DNA of 64,000 bases from NCBI GenBank assembly GCA_009887135.1, contig QXYA01000095.1, forward strand, positions 3,315-67,314, in the 5' to 3' direction. This stretch comes from Candidatus Poseidoniales archaeon (GTDB taxonomy: Archaea; Thermoplasmatota; Poseidoniia; Poseidoniales; Poseidoniaceae). Shown here one piece after another: positions 18,291 through 25,733 of this stretch. Under the pieces are notes generated by a model. The model ran no database searches, was not told the origin of the DNA, and worked only from the letters and a program-made list of their open reading frames with translations. A program made the translations under genes and the position numbers. Position 1 is the stretch's first letter. Each line of letters opens with the position of its first letter.

Positions 18291-19037
18291 ATGCCTGTTG
18301 ACCGAATGCAATGGGGTGCAGATACATGGCAGTTTGCAGATTTGCATATGCCTGATGAACCATCACCGTTCCAAAACGATCATGGCGTCCCATGCATTAT
18401 GTTGATTCATGGTGGTTTTTGGAAGAAAGAGTACACGCTTGAATTGATGCAACCGATTGCCAATGCTCTCAGCGATGCTGGCGTTGCAGCATGGAATATT
18501 GAATTCAAGCGTTGGAATGATGGAGATGAAGGCGTATGGATGGATACTCTTTCAGATGTTCTTCGAGCATGGGGTCAACTTGCTTTGTTACCCGGAATTG
18601 ACGTTACAAGAAGCATGGTCATGGGTCATTCTGCAGGAGGTCATCTTGCTTTGTTGATGGCTAGTAAAGCAGAACGCAAACCGTGGCTTGCTATCGCCCA
18701 AGCACCAATTACAGACTTGTTTGGTGCTGATGATGCGAAACTAAGTGACGATGGTGATGCAATCCGTCGTTGGATTGGTTGTGAACCGTACAATAATGAA
18801 GAGGTTTGGCGACGACTCAATCCCGTTGATTTACCTCCTAAATCGCCAGTCCTCCTTCTTCATGGAGAGAAGGATGATGAGGTTCCAATCGAGCAAAGCG
18901 AGACTTATGCTCGAATAATGGAGGCGAAAGGATCTCATGTCCAAAAGGTATGGTTAACCGGCGATCATTTGAGTATCATTGATGCTGCAAGCGATGATTG
19001 GCTTGTACAGCAAGATACAATTCTAGACTGGTTGTAA
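18291..19037 (+). CDS. Alpha/beta hydrolase, BD-FAE/arylformamidase-like
   Basis: 248 residues from ATG 18291. The fold is a compact alpha/beta hydrolase. It has an oxyanion motif HGGFW (about 40-44), the nucleophile elbow GHSAGGH with Ser114, acid Asp195 in HGEKDDEVP, and His226 in TGDHLSI. The HGGxW plus GHSAGGH pair is typical of the BD-FAE/kynurenine-formamidase-like branch of small esterases. The substrate is not readable. It could be a carboxylesterase or an arylformamidase, which would fit a tryptophan catabolic route, but there is no direct proof. It begins 10 bases after the aspS stop, on the same strand, so it is probably co-transcribed with aspS and the following SDR gene. Confidence 0.8.
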   Translation: MPVDRMQWGADTWQFADLHMPDEPSPFQNDHGVPCIMLIHGGFWKKEYTLELMQPIANALSDAGVAAWNIEFKRWNDGDEGVWMDTLSDVLRAWGQLALLPGIDVTRSMVMGHSAGGHLALLMASKAERKPWLAIAQAPITDLFGADDAKLSDDGDAIRRWIGCEPYNNEEVWRRLNPVDLPPKSPVLLLHGEKDDEVPIEQSETYARIMEAKGSHVQKVWLTGDHLSIIDAASDDWLVQQDTILDWL

Positions 19038-19076
19038 GTCAAGAACCACTAAGACCAGTAATGCTCTCGGCGAGTC

Positions 19077-19889
19077 ATGAACCTCCTCGGCTCAGATGCA
19101 GTACTCGCTTCAAACGCTCTCTCTGGCAAAACGGCTCTCATCTGCGGAGCAAGTCGGGGCATCGGTGCTGCAACTGCACGGATTATGGCAGCAGCAGGGG
19201 CAAATGTCATTGTTTCAGCCCGAAACCAAGAACAACTAAATCACCTCGTTGAAGAACTGAATACTCTTGGTAACGGAAGCCATCAAACTCTTGTCATGGA
19301 TTTAGAGGATACAAAGGGTATTTCCAGTAAAATCAATCCACTCCTCGATCAAAACCCAATCCACATCCTTGTCAACAATGCAGCAGGACCTCCTGGTGGA
19401 CCGTTGCTCAACAGTACAGTCGAGGAACTAACCCAGCCATTTGGTAGACACTTGCACGCGGCTCATACCCTTGTTCAACTCCTTGTTCCAACAATGGAAT
19501 CTGAGGGATATGGGCGAATTATTCAGATTGTCTCTACAAGCGTTCGTGAACCAATTCCAAATCTTGGCGTTTCTAATACACTACGAGGAGCAATGGCTTC
19601 TTGGGCAAAATCACTATCCAGAGAACTCGCTCCATGCATCACCATCAACAATGTGTTGCCTGGTTTCACAGATACTGAACGGCTAGGAAGTCTCGCCCAA
19701 TCGATTCATGATCGAACTGGAAAATCGCTTGAATCAATTCATGATGGATGGATGAGTCAGGTTCCAATTGAAAGACTCATCGATCCACTTGAAACTGCCT
19801 CTGTCATTGCATTCCTTTCGACCCCAGCTGCTGGAGCAATACGTGGAGTTTCTCTTCCTGTCGATGGTGGCCGATTGAGAAGTATCTGA
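19077..19889 (+). CDS. Short-chain dehydrogenase/reductase with atypical active site
   Basis: 270 residues, SDR fold. The cofactor loop is CGASRGIG (about 23-30), a variant of TGxxxGIG, and NNAAG appears at about 100-104. The catalytic serine region is IVSTS (about 151-155). The usual YxxxK is replaced by S166-N-T-L-R170, so both the proton-relay tyrosine and the lysine are missing. An SDR subgroup with this replacement (IPNLGxSNxxR) is known, often labelled 3-oxoacyl-ACP reductase-like, and its chemistry is unclear. A C-terminal VDGG is present. The enzyme may bind NAD(P)H and act on a different substrate class, or be a non-classical reductase. It follows the alpha/beta hydrolase by about 40 bases on the same strand. 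Confidence 0.8.
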   Translation: MNLLGSDAVLASNALSGKTALICGASRGIGAATARIMAAAGANVIVSARNQEQLNHLVEELNTLGNGSHQTLVMDLEDTKGISSKINPLLDQNPIHILVNNAAGPPGGPLLNSTVEELTQPFGRHLHAAHTLVQLLVPTMESEGYGRIIQIVSTSVREPIPNLGVSNTLRGAMASWAKSLSRELAPCITINNVLPGFTDTERLGSLAQSIHDRTGKSLESIHDGWMSQVPIERLIDPLETASVIAFLSTPAAGAIRGVSLPVDGGRLRSI

Positions 19890-19959
19890 TTTTGGCTTTC
19901 CGATATTCAACCTCAGGTTGCTAAAAACGACCATATCATGGGATAACGTCAATACACAA

Positions 19960-20148
19960 ATGATGATGGATGAACTTATGGGACACTTAGAAGATGTCAA
20001 TATGACGTATTTTGCACATATGAAAAGGGCATTCTCTCTCTCATTCCGGTATGGTTTGAGTGCAGTTCAACTCATGATCCATGGACTTTTACCATTCTTA
20101 TTCATTGATGCTGGGAAAAAAGCAGCAGATTCCTATGAACGTGGTTGA
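19960..20148 (+). CDS. Small DUF6356-like membrane protein
   Basis: 62 residues from ATG 19960; a TTG 14 codons upstream also keeps the frame open. The sequence has an N-terminal amphipathic part with HLEDVNMTYFAHMKRAF, a serine/arginine-containing segment, and one hydrophobic helix with IHGLLPFLFIDAG near residues 40-52. This matches the DUF6356 family, short proteins seen mostly in proteobacteria with the same order: a YF/HM motif, then a helix ending in HxxLPFLF. I recall no established function for the family. The small size and single helix suggest a membrane-associated regulator. Its presence beside an SDR and upstream of a permease does not reveal a role. If the family match holds, it is probably of bacterial origin. 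Confidence 0.6.
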   Translation: MMMDELMGHLEDVNMTYFAHMKRAFSLSFRYGLSAVQLMIHGLLPFLFIDAGKKAADSYERG

Positions 20149-20185
20149 ACATTCTCTGCTTTATTTAGAGAAGTTAAAACGGGGC

Positions 20186-21847
20186 TTATTCTTCCTCAAT
20201 CAATTCGAACGTGTTGAAGAATTCATCAATATCGATGACGCCATTTTCATCCAAATCTACATTGTGGAAAATGATTCTTGATTCGTCCGAAGTAAACGAG
20301 AACCCGAGCGCAGAAAGAGCATTTTGGAATTCTCGACAAGTCAAATGATTCTTGCCTCCAAAATCAGCCGCATGGAAAACTGAAAGTCTCTTCTCATGTT
20401 CCGTTTCCGATGTGAATTTAAATTGATTTTTGAATGTGCTAAGGGGTGTAGTTGAAACGGTAGCATGTTTCTTCCCATACAGATAGTACGTGATCGAGCC
20501 CACGAGGATTGCTACACCGCCTCCGATGAAGGCTTTCTGTCCAATGAATGTCAGCAAGAAAGCTCCTGCAACAACACCCCATATGTGCATGAATGGGTAC
20601 AGGGGTCCTTTGTATGAAGGATTCCAATCGTGTTCTTTACTGGTTTGTCGTAGAATAATCACACATGTGTTGATCATTATGAAAATCATAATCTTGAATC
20701 CAGAAGCCACCTTAACGACGTCCTTCAACGGCACGAATAGAATCGCAAGACCCATGGCCACACCCGTGATGAGGATTGGGAAATGTGGAGTTTCAAATCG
20801 TGCGTTGACGTCTTCAAGTGCTTGAGGCAGAAGGTTGTCACGAGACATTGCAAAGAGGAATCGGGATGCTGCAAGGATTCCTGCAAGAGCCATGGAAATC
20901 ATTGTTAGAACAGAAATAATTGCGGCAAAAATACCAAACTTCGTCCCAGCCACTTCCTCTGCAAATATGAATATAGGATTTTCAACGACTTCGCCATTCG
21001 GATCAAGCCACCATTCACCGGGTATAGCAGCCATCATGAGGAAGGCTATTGCTGAATACAACACTGTTGCAATCAAAAGAGACAGCATGATACCTGCTGG
21101 AAGATTCTTCTCTGGGTTTTTGACTTCTCCTCCAATCGCTGCAACTTTCGTAACACCTGCGTAAGCTACGAAGACAAACGCTGCAGCCTCTGCGAGAGAC
21201 CAGACGTCTGTATTGAGTGCGCCATCAATTGGGCGGCTCATATTGAAATCATCAACAAAAAATGCTGCTGCACAGAGGAACATAAGGAGAGATACGGTTA
21301 CGATAACGACTGGAGTTTGAATCGCTTTGACCTTTTTGACACCGAGTAGATTCACAATTGTAATCAGGACTAACGCGCTCAGTGATAACACCAATATGTC
21401 CAATTCAATGTCAAAGTATGTTGTTACAACAACAAAATATGCAGAGAATCCAATTAACGCAAATGCGGATTTCAAAAGAAAAGATGTCCAAAGCCCTAGT
21501 CCACTGATTGTACCAATAAGCGGTCCATATGTGCGTTCCATGTAAACGTATGAACCTCCACTTGATGGCATTCCCGAGGCTAATTCTGATTTGGAGATTG
21601 CAGCAGGTAAGACCACTGATGCTGCTAGAAGGAATGCGAGCCAAATCCCCGGACCCATGATTTCAGCGGCAAACGTTGGAGTAATGAAAATACCAGGAAG
21701 CATTGCAGAGAGGGAAATGATCACGACACCAGCCAAACCGATTGTTCGGCTTAGTGTATTCTTGATTCGCTCTGGAACTTTCTCAAGTAAAGCATCAACA
21801 TGGGAATTAACAAGAACAGAACTTGGACGAATCGTTCCCATATGCAT
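20186..21847 (-). CDS. APC-family amino acid permease with C-terminal EF-hand pair
   Basis: 553 residues. Residues 30 to about 455 are a 12-helix APC-superfamily transporter. Helix 1 has the unwound glycine region near LSAMLPGIF, and later GxVYVxxxxxYGPLIG-like and YAGVTKVAAIGGEVKNPEKNLP motifs fit the basic/neutral amino-acid permease branch. The C-terminal 66 residues (488-553) form an EF-hand pair. The first loop is degenerate (starts Asp495; positions 3 and 5 lost). The second is canonical, DLDENGVIDIDE at 531-542, with all expected ligands. The tail would be cytoplasmic and could let Ca2+ control transport. It lies downstream of the dioxygenase genes on the same strand, so it may supply their substrate. 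TATA-like element about 25 bases upstream. Confidence 0.88.
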   Translation of the reverse strand: MHMGTIRPSSVLVNSHVDALLEKVPERIKNTLSRTIGLAGVVIISLSAMLPGIFITPTFAAEIMGPGIWLAFLLAASVVLPAAISKSELASGMPSSGGSYVYMERTYGPLIGTISGLGLWTSFLLKSAFALIGFSAYFVVVTTYFDIELDILVLSLSALVLITIVNLLGVKKVKAIQTPVVIVTVSLLMFLCAAAFFVDDFNMSRPIDGALNTDVWSLAEAAAFVFVAYAGVTKVAAIGGEVKNPEKNLPAGIMLSLLIATVLYSAIAFLMMAAIPGEWWLDPNGEVVENPIFIFAEEVAGTKFGIFAAIISVLTMISMALAGILAASRFLFAMSRDNLLPQALEDVNARFETPHFPILITGVAMGLAILFVPLKDVVKVASGFKIMIFIMINTCVIILRQTSKEHDWNPSYKGPLYPFMHIWGVVAGAFLLTFIGQKAFIGGGVAILVGSITYYLYGKKHATVSTTPLSTFKNQFKFTSETEHEKRLSVFHAADFGGKNHLTCREFQNALSALGFSFTSDESRIIFHNVDLDENGVIDIDEFFNTFELIEEE

Positions 21848-21863
21848 TACCCCCTGATTCCGA

Positions 21864-21874
21864 CAATAAAAAGC
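21864..21874 (-). promoter_or_regulatory. TATA-like promoter element of the EF-hand permease
   Basis: Minus strand GCTTTTTATTG is centred about 22-25 bases upstream of the permease ATG (21847 or 21841), suggesting the permease also has its own leaderless promoter despite following the dioxygenase genes. Confidence 0.4.
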
Positions 21875-21933
21875 GGTATGATTGACCTCAAGAGCACTCA
21901 GATTATATTTACTTGCCTTTATTTCAGATACAT

Positions 21934-21952
21934 GTTACCGTATTACGGTAAC
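21934..21952. promoter_or_regulatory. Perfect 19-bp palindrome, candidate operator
   Basis: GTTACCGTA-T-TACGGTAAC has 9-bp arms around a single central base, with no mismatch. It sits between the end of the dioxygenase/RidA fusion gene (it touches the stop codon) and the permease promoter, about 60 bases upstream of the permease TATA-like element. The symmetry fits a dimeric helix-turn-helix regulator. It could also form a transcript hairpin, but no T-tract follows on either strand, so a terminator is less likely. Confidence 0.5.
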
Positions 21953-23349
21953 TATATCTTGGCGATAACCTTCATTTCAACAGCGATAGGCGTTGGTAAG
22001 GCGCGAATGGCTAGAGTCGTCCTTGTTGGCCCATAGTGGCCAAGCGTTTCAGCCCAGACCTCATTGTAGCCTGCGAAATCTCGATCCATGTCTACTAAAA
22101 ATGAAGTTACATCGACAATCTTGTCCATTGATGAACCTGCTTCTTCTAAGATTCGTGCGATGTTTTCTACAACTGCTCGTGTTTGCGCTTTGATATCATA
22201 TTCGACAGGGTTTCCGTCATCATCTCGAATAGGACCGCCAGGGATTGCATTTGTACCAGGTTGCCGTGGACCAACACCTGAAAGATAGAGTAGATCTCCT
22301 ACTTGACGAGCATGCGGATACATACCAACTGGTTTAGGGGCAGCTTTGCTGTTCACCGCACCTTGACTCTCAGGAGGTTCCCAAAGCGCAGGGCCTGTTT
22401 GAGGGGTCAATGGTTCATCAGATTCAGTGGAATGCTCTTCTGCATCGAGAACATTTCGCTCACCTCTGTAGTATTCAACATCGTCCTCATCGTATTCCTT
22501 ATCGCCCATTCCAGTTGAGGTCGGATCGAGTTGGACAACAGCACCACCTGCTCCATGAAGTGCCTCGTAAGCAAGGACACGTCCTGTGAGATTGTTTCGG
22601 TTACCGTTCATTGCTGAGAGCCACCACATCGGTTTGAATGTGACAACTTTTTGAACGCGTATTTGTTGATGGATTGTTCTTGATAATTGAGCTACATCTT
22701 CGAGACGACCCTCTTCGAGGAACTCCAATACTTTACGATTCCATTCATCGTCCTTCAAGGAATGAATGCGATCATCAGATGGGTCGATAAATTCGGTAAA
22801 CATCCGATTTGACATTGACATTGCAGTGACTGCCACGGCTTTACGCCCAGTCTTTTTGATAACATCGAGACATGCCTTTGCGAGAACAGTTGTTTCTGAA
22901 CGATTCGCATAAACGTTTGATGATACGATGACAGCAGGAATAGCATTGTCAGGATTGAGGAGTTTAAGGGCTACAACAGACCCTACATCAATAGGAAAAC
23001 CGTGGTATGCAACAGTTCTGCTTTGGAGACCACGATTGTGATTGGCTGCATTCCATGCTTCAGCAAATTCAGCATCGATATTGAATGAATAGTCCATCGA
23101 CCCAAGATCATGGAAATCCTGATCCACGAGTGTCCATTGAGGATTAGGATCTGCTTGTATTTGATGACCTATGATGCTTGGCCAAGTTGTCGAATAGATG
23201 ATGAGAAGATCTGCACCGCTTTCTTTGATTGCATCTCTGGCTTCATCAAAGGCAGCTCGAATTCGGCCCCACCCTTCGTTCTGTTCTGGGACAAGAAGTG
23301 GATGTGGATGAACTGGAACGACATAGGAACCAACAAGAGAACCGTTCAT
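21952..23349 (-). CDS. Fusion: class III extradiol dioxygenase alpha-like subunit plus RidA-type 2-aminomuconate deaminase
   Basis: 465 residues in two parts. Residues 1-280 are a LigB/AmnA-like extradiol dioxygenase subunit. It keeps the opening VPVHPHPLLV, but where the active subunit has a second iron histidine (SPHW) it reads STTWPS, as in the non-catalytic alpha subunit of 2-aminophenol 1,6-dioxygenase. A polar acidic linker spans about 280-340. Residues 341-465 are a RidA/YjgF domain with YPHARQVGDLLYLSG, an active-site Arg in GPTRTTLAI, and Glu in AVEMKVIA. It closely resembles 2-aminomuconate deaminases (AmnD/NbaF). The fusion thus pairs the first and third steps of aminophenol meta-cleavage. 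It starts within the stop of the next gene (ATGA overlap at 23346-23349). Confidence 0.85.
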   Translation of the reverse strand: MNGSLVGSYVVPVHPHPLLVPEQNEGWGRIRAAFDEARDAIKESGADLLIIYSTTWPSIIGHQIQADPNPQWTLVDQDFHDLGSMDYSFNIDAEFAEAWNAANHNRGLQSRTVAYHGFPIDVGSVVALKLLNPDNAIPAVIVSSNVYANRSETTVLAKACLDVIKKTGRKAVAVTAMSMSNRMFTEFIDPSDDRIHSLKDDEWNRKVLEFLEEGRLEDVAQLSRTIHQQIRVQKVVTFKPMWWLSAMNGNRNNLTGRVLAYEALHGAGGAVVQLDPTSTGMGDKEYDEDDVEYYRGERNVLDAEEHSTESDEPLTPQTGPALWEPPESQGAVNSKAAPKPVGMYPHARQVGDLLYLSGVGPRQPGTNAIPGGPIRDDDGNPVEYDIKAQTRAVVENIARILEEAGSSMDKIVDVTSFLVDMDRDFAGYNEVWAETLGHYGPTRTTLAIRALPTPIAVEMKVIAKI

Positions 23350-24272
23350 TGTGCATCACCCTCGTGTGCATAGCAAGGCCATTCAACAATCGCATTACCA
23401 GTTCCTATAATCGTTCCATAACCATGCAGGATAGCAGGGTAGTTAGGAACAGATAACGTACTGAGAAGCCACGTCAAGCCGCCCCCATCAGATTCTGCAA
23501 TCGCTTGCTCAGTAAATTCAGGCATTTCATCAAGAATTCGCTGAGCCTGTCCAGTTCGCATGTAATCGATAATCCGCATGTCCCACAAATGCATTGCATG
23601 ACTGGCAATGTGCTCTTTACTCATATCTTCTGGAACCTCAGATTCAGTGGTAAAATGACGGTGGGAAAGAGAATTAGAAGCAAGGATAACGGCTTTCTTA
23701 CCGCTTTCTTCAATCGCTTCTCTGGTAACTCGTCCAAGTTCCATCATCATTTCTTGCATCACTTCAACCGAATAATAATGCGTCGAACGGTTTGATGAAA
23801 TAACCACTAAGGGTTTGTCGAATGCTGGATTCACCATGTGTCCTGTGGTGATGGTACCGTAATCGACACGGAAATCTGGATTCTCCATCATCTTTACAGC
23901 AAGGCCCGAACCCTTTGCTTTGTCATGGATAGCCTGGCTCAATTCAACATCGATGTTCATATCGTAGTTGTAACGAAACAAATTTGGGAAAACAGGATCC
24001 ACCGATAATCCTTCGAAATGAGGTATTCCAAGGAAATGTGTACCTACATATGTTTGCCAATGAGGAGAAAGCAGAACCAATACGTCATGATCAATATTCG
24101 AAAGAGATTCTCGAAGACGTTCATAACCCCAACGTAATTGCTCCCAACCTCCTTCAGAAGTTGGTTCGTTCTGCGGAGGGTTTTCTGCATATACGAGGTG
24201 AGGGGGGTGAGGGGCTAGACAGCCTGCTACAATCGAACCTTTCGCCATGAGTGTCGGTGCAAGTTCCGTCAT
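23346..24272 (-). CDS. Class III extradiol ring-cleavage dioxygenase, catalytic (AmnB-like) subunit
   Basis: 308 residues from ATG 24272; a second ATG at 24248 would give MAKGSIVAGCLAPHPP, and the frame is open to a TTG at 24305. LigB fold. Likely Fe(II) ligands are a histidine in APHPPH (His22 or His25), His71 in LLSPHW, and Glu297 in IVEWP near the C-terminus. This is the arrangement of the beta subunit of 2-aminophenol 1,6-dioxygenase. The enzyme would open an o-aminophenol or catechol ring with O2 next to the hydroxyl group. Alternatives are protocatechuate-type or other LigB dioxygenases. The association with a fused aminomuconate deaminase favours an aminophenol. The gene overlaps the next by four bases, so translation is probably coupled. 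Confidence 0.85.
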   Translation of the reverse strand: MTELAPTLMAKGSIVAGCLAPHPPHLVYAENPPQNEPTSEGGWEQLRWGYERLRESLSNIDHDVLVLLSPHWQTYVGTHFLGIPHFEGLSVDPVFPNLFRYNYDMNIDVELSQAIHDKAKGSGLAVKMMENPDFRVDYGTITTGHMVNPAFDKPLVVISSNRSTHYYSVEVMQEMMMELGRVTREAIEESGKKAVILASNSLSHRHFTTESEVPEDMSKEHIASHAMHLWDMRIIDYMRTGQAQRILDEMPEFTEQAIAESDGGGLTWLLSTLSVPNYPAILHGYGTIIGTGNAIVEWPCYAHEGDAQ

Positions 24273-24329
24273 ATGGATGCATCGCTGCCAGATGCCAAGA
24301 CTCAAACGAGGAAAGCATAACCACTACAC

Positions 24330-24857
24330 ATGGGAGAAGAAGACATGGATGCTTCTGAGTCTATTCTCGTCAATGAATCCGAGACCTCTCTGGTTGTTGA
24401 AGAGCATTCTACACCTGTATCAGAAAGTGAAATCTTCAAAGATATGCTTCGACATATGATGGCTCCGCTCATCCTTGGAATGCTCTTTGGGTCTATCTGG
24501 CAAATCGTGGTTATGCCGAAGATTGACTTTTTTCCTAATCCCGTCCACGGTTCGTTCATGATTTATCTTGTACTCTCGCCATTGATTTACAAATTCCTCG
24601 TTGGGCAAGAGATGAGACGTGCCAAAGAGTATGCACTCGGAGTTCTATCTGTTGCTATCGTGCTATCGGTGGTTTGGATTCTCCCCCAACAATCATCCTT
24701 GTACTGTGGCGTTTTTTTGACGGGAATCGCTTGGCTATGGTTGAGTTCATTCTGGTTACAGTTTGAATTCCCACCGTTCCGATACGGCTTATGGCATGCA
24801 ATTGCAGTCAACATAGGAGCCTTTGGAGGAAGTGTCCTCACGTACATCTACATCTGA
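24330..24857 (+). CDS. Small polytopic membrane protein, unknown function
   Basis: 175 residues from ATG 24330, with an acidic, soluble N-terminus of about 40 residues. Four or five hydrophobic segments follow (about 46-62, 72-90, 100-117, 122-143, 155-172). I recognise no family motif. Aromatic-rich parts (WLWLSSFWLQF) and a conserved-looking SPLIYKFLVGQEMRRA loop are visible. It is divergent from the dioxygenase subunit (58 bases between starts) and directly abuts the convergent panB gene (stop at 24857, panB stop at 24858). Its place between the two halves of the aminophenol-type cluster makes a link possible, for example a channel or permease helper, but nothing in the sequence proves it. 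Confidence 0.65.
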   Translation: MGEEDMDASESILVNESETSLVVEEHSTPVSESEIFKDMLRHMMAPLILGMLFGSIWQIVVMPKIDFFPNPVHGSFMIYLVLSPLIYKFLVGQEMRRAKEYALGVLSVAIVLSVVWILPQQSSLYCGVFLTGIAWLWLSSFWLQFEFPPFRYGLWHAIAVNIGAFGGSVLTYIYI

Positions 24858-25679
24858 TCAGGATGTATAAGATTCAGATTCGCTCGGGAAGTCGCCCGAA
24901 CGAACATCATCGCAATACGAGCGAATTGCAGTATCAATATCCTCTGCAAGATTGAGATATCGGCGTAAGAAACGTGGCGAGAAATCCATTGTGATTCCAA
25001 GCAGATCGTGCAGAACGAGAACTTGTCCATCACAATGAGGCCCTGCGCCAATTCCAATCACTGGAATTGTCAATTCCTGTTGAACTCTTTGAGCCAAATC
25101 TTTCGGGATTTTTTCGAGAACAATGGCAAAGCAACCAGCCTTTTCCAATAACTTAGCATCTTCAATGAGTTTGTCTGCTTCCTCGTCTTCCTTTGCTCGC
25201 ACTGAATAGGTACCAAACTTGTAGATGCTTTGTGGTGTAAGACCGAGATGACCCATGACCGGAATTCCAGCTGTAAGGATACGTTCAATCGATTCAACGA
25301 TTTCAGAACCACCTTCGAGTTTGACAGCATGTCCTTCTGCTTCTTTCATAATTCGAACTGCTGAGTCAAGAGCGAGGCGGGAGTTTCCCTGATAAGAACC
25401 AAATGGCATATCTACAACGATAAGGGCTCGATCAACTGCTCGTTGAACACACTGAGCATGATAGATCATATGGTCGAGTGTCATTGGAACCGTTGTGACT
25501 TGTCCAGCCATGACATTTGATGCTGAATCACCAACAAGAATCACGTCGACACCTGCTCCATCAACAAGACGAGCAAGTGAATAATCATATGCAGTAAGCA
25601 TAGTGATTGGTTCTTTGACTCGCTTCATTTCTTGTAAGGTATGTGTTGTTACCTTGGTTGCTTTTCCATGAATTGACAT
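24858..25679 (-). CDS. panB: 3-methyl-2-oxobutanoate hydroxymethyltransferase (PanB)
   Basis: 273 residues, a standard PanB length. It transfers a hydroxymethyl group from 5,10-methylene-THF to 2-oxoisovalerate to make ketopantoate, the first step to pantothenate and CoA. Signatures: ITMLTAYDYSLA, the metal-binding VGDSASNVMAGQ, VVDMPFGSY, AVKLEGG and MGHLGLTPQS, with catalytic Glu in IVLEKIP. It sits between the aldehyde dehydrogenase gene (54 bases upstream) and a convergent membrane protein. It might share transcription with the LLM-asparaginase-ALDH run, but its biochemical role is central CoA metabolism. The enzyme depends on a methylene-folate, consistent with the formate-THF ligase elsewhere in the window. 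Confidence 0.95.
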   Translation of the reverse strand: MSIHGKATKVTTHTLQEMKRVKEPITMLTAYDYSLARLVDGAGVDVILVGDSASNVMAGQVTTVPMTLDHMIYHAQCVQRAVDRALIVVDMPFGSYQGNSRLALDSAVRIMKEAEGHAVKLEGGSEIVESIERILTAGIPVMGHLGLTPQSIYKFGTYSVRAKEDEEADKLIEDAKLLEKAGCFAIVLEKIPKDLAQRVQQELTIPVIGIGAGPHCDGQVLVLHDLLGITMDFSPRFLRRYLNLAEDIDTAIRSYCDDVRSGDFPSESESYTS

Positions 25680-25733
25680 AGGTCTCCCTCATGTTTCCGA
25701 TTGGCTTCTACGTTTCAAAGTCTCGCTATGAAA

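Noticed and set aside
18291..19037. Kynurenine formamidase (KynB) as a firm call
   Set aside because: Motifs fit the wider BD-FAE branch; no kynurenine pathway gene adjoins it and the aminophenol block is on the other strand.
21934..21952. Palindrome as a terminator
   Set aside because: No T-tract follows on either strand, and archaeal termination does not depend on such hairpins.
23346..24272. MEMO-family protein instead of a dioxygenase
   Set aside because: MEMO is LigB-related but lacks the APHPPH and C-terminal VEWP context seen here.
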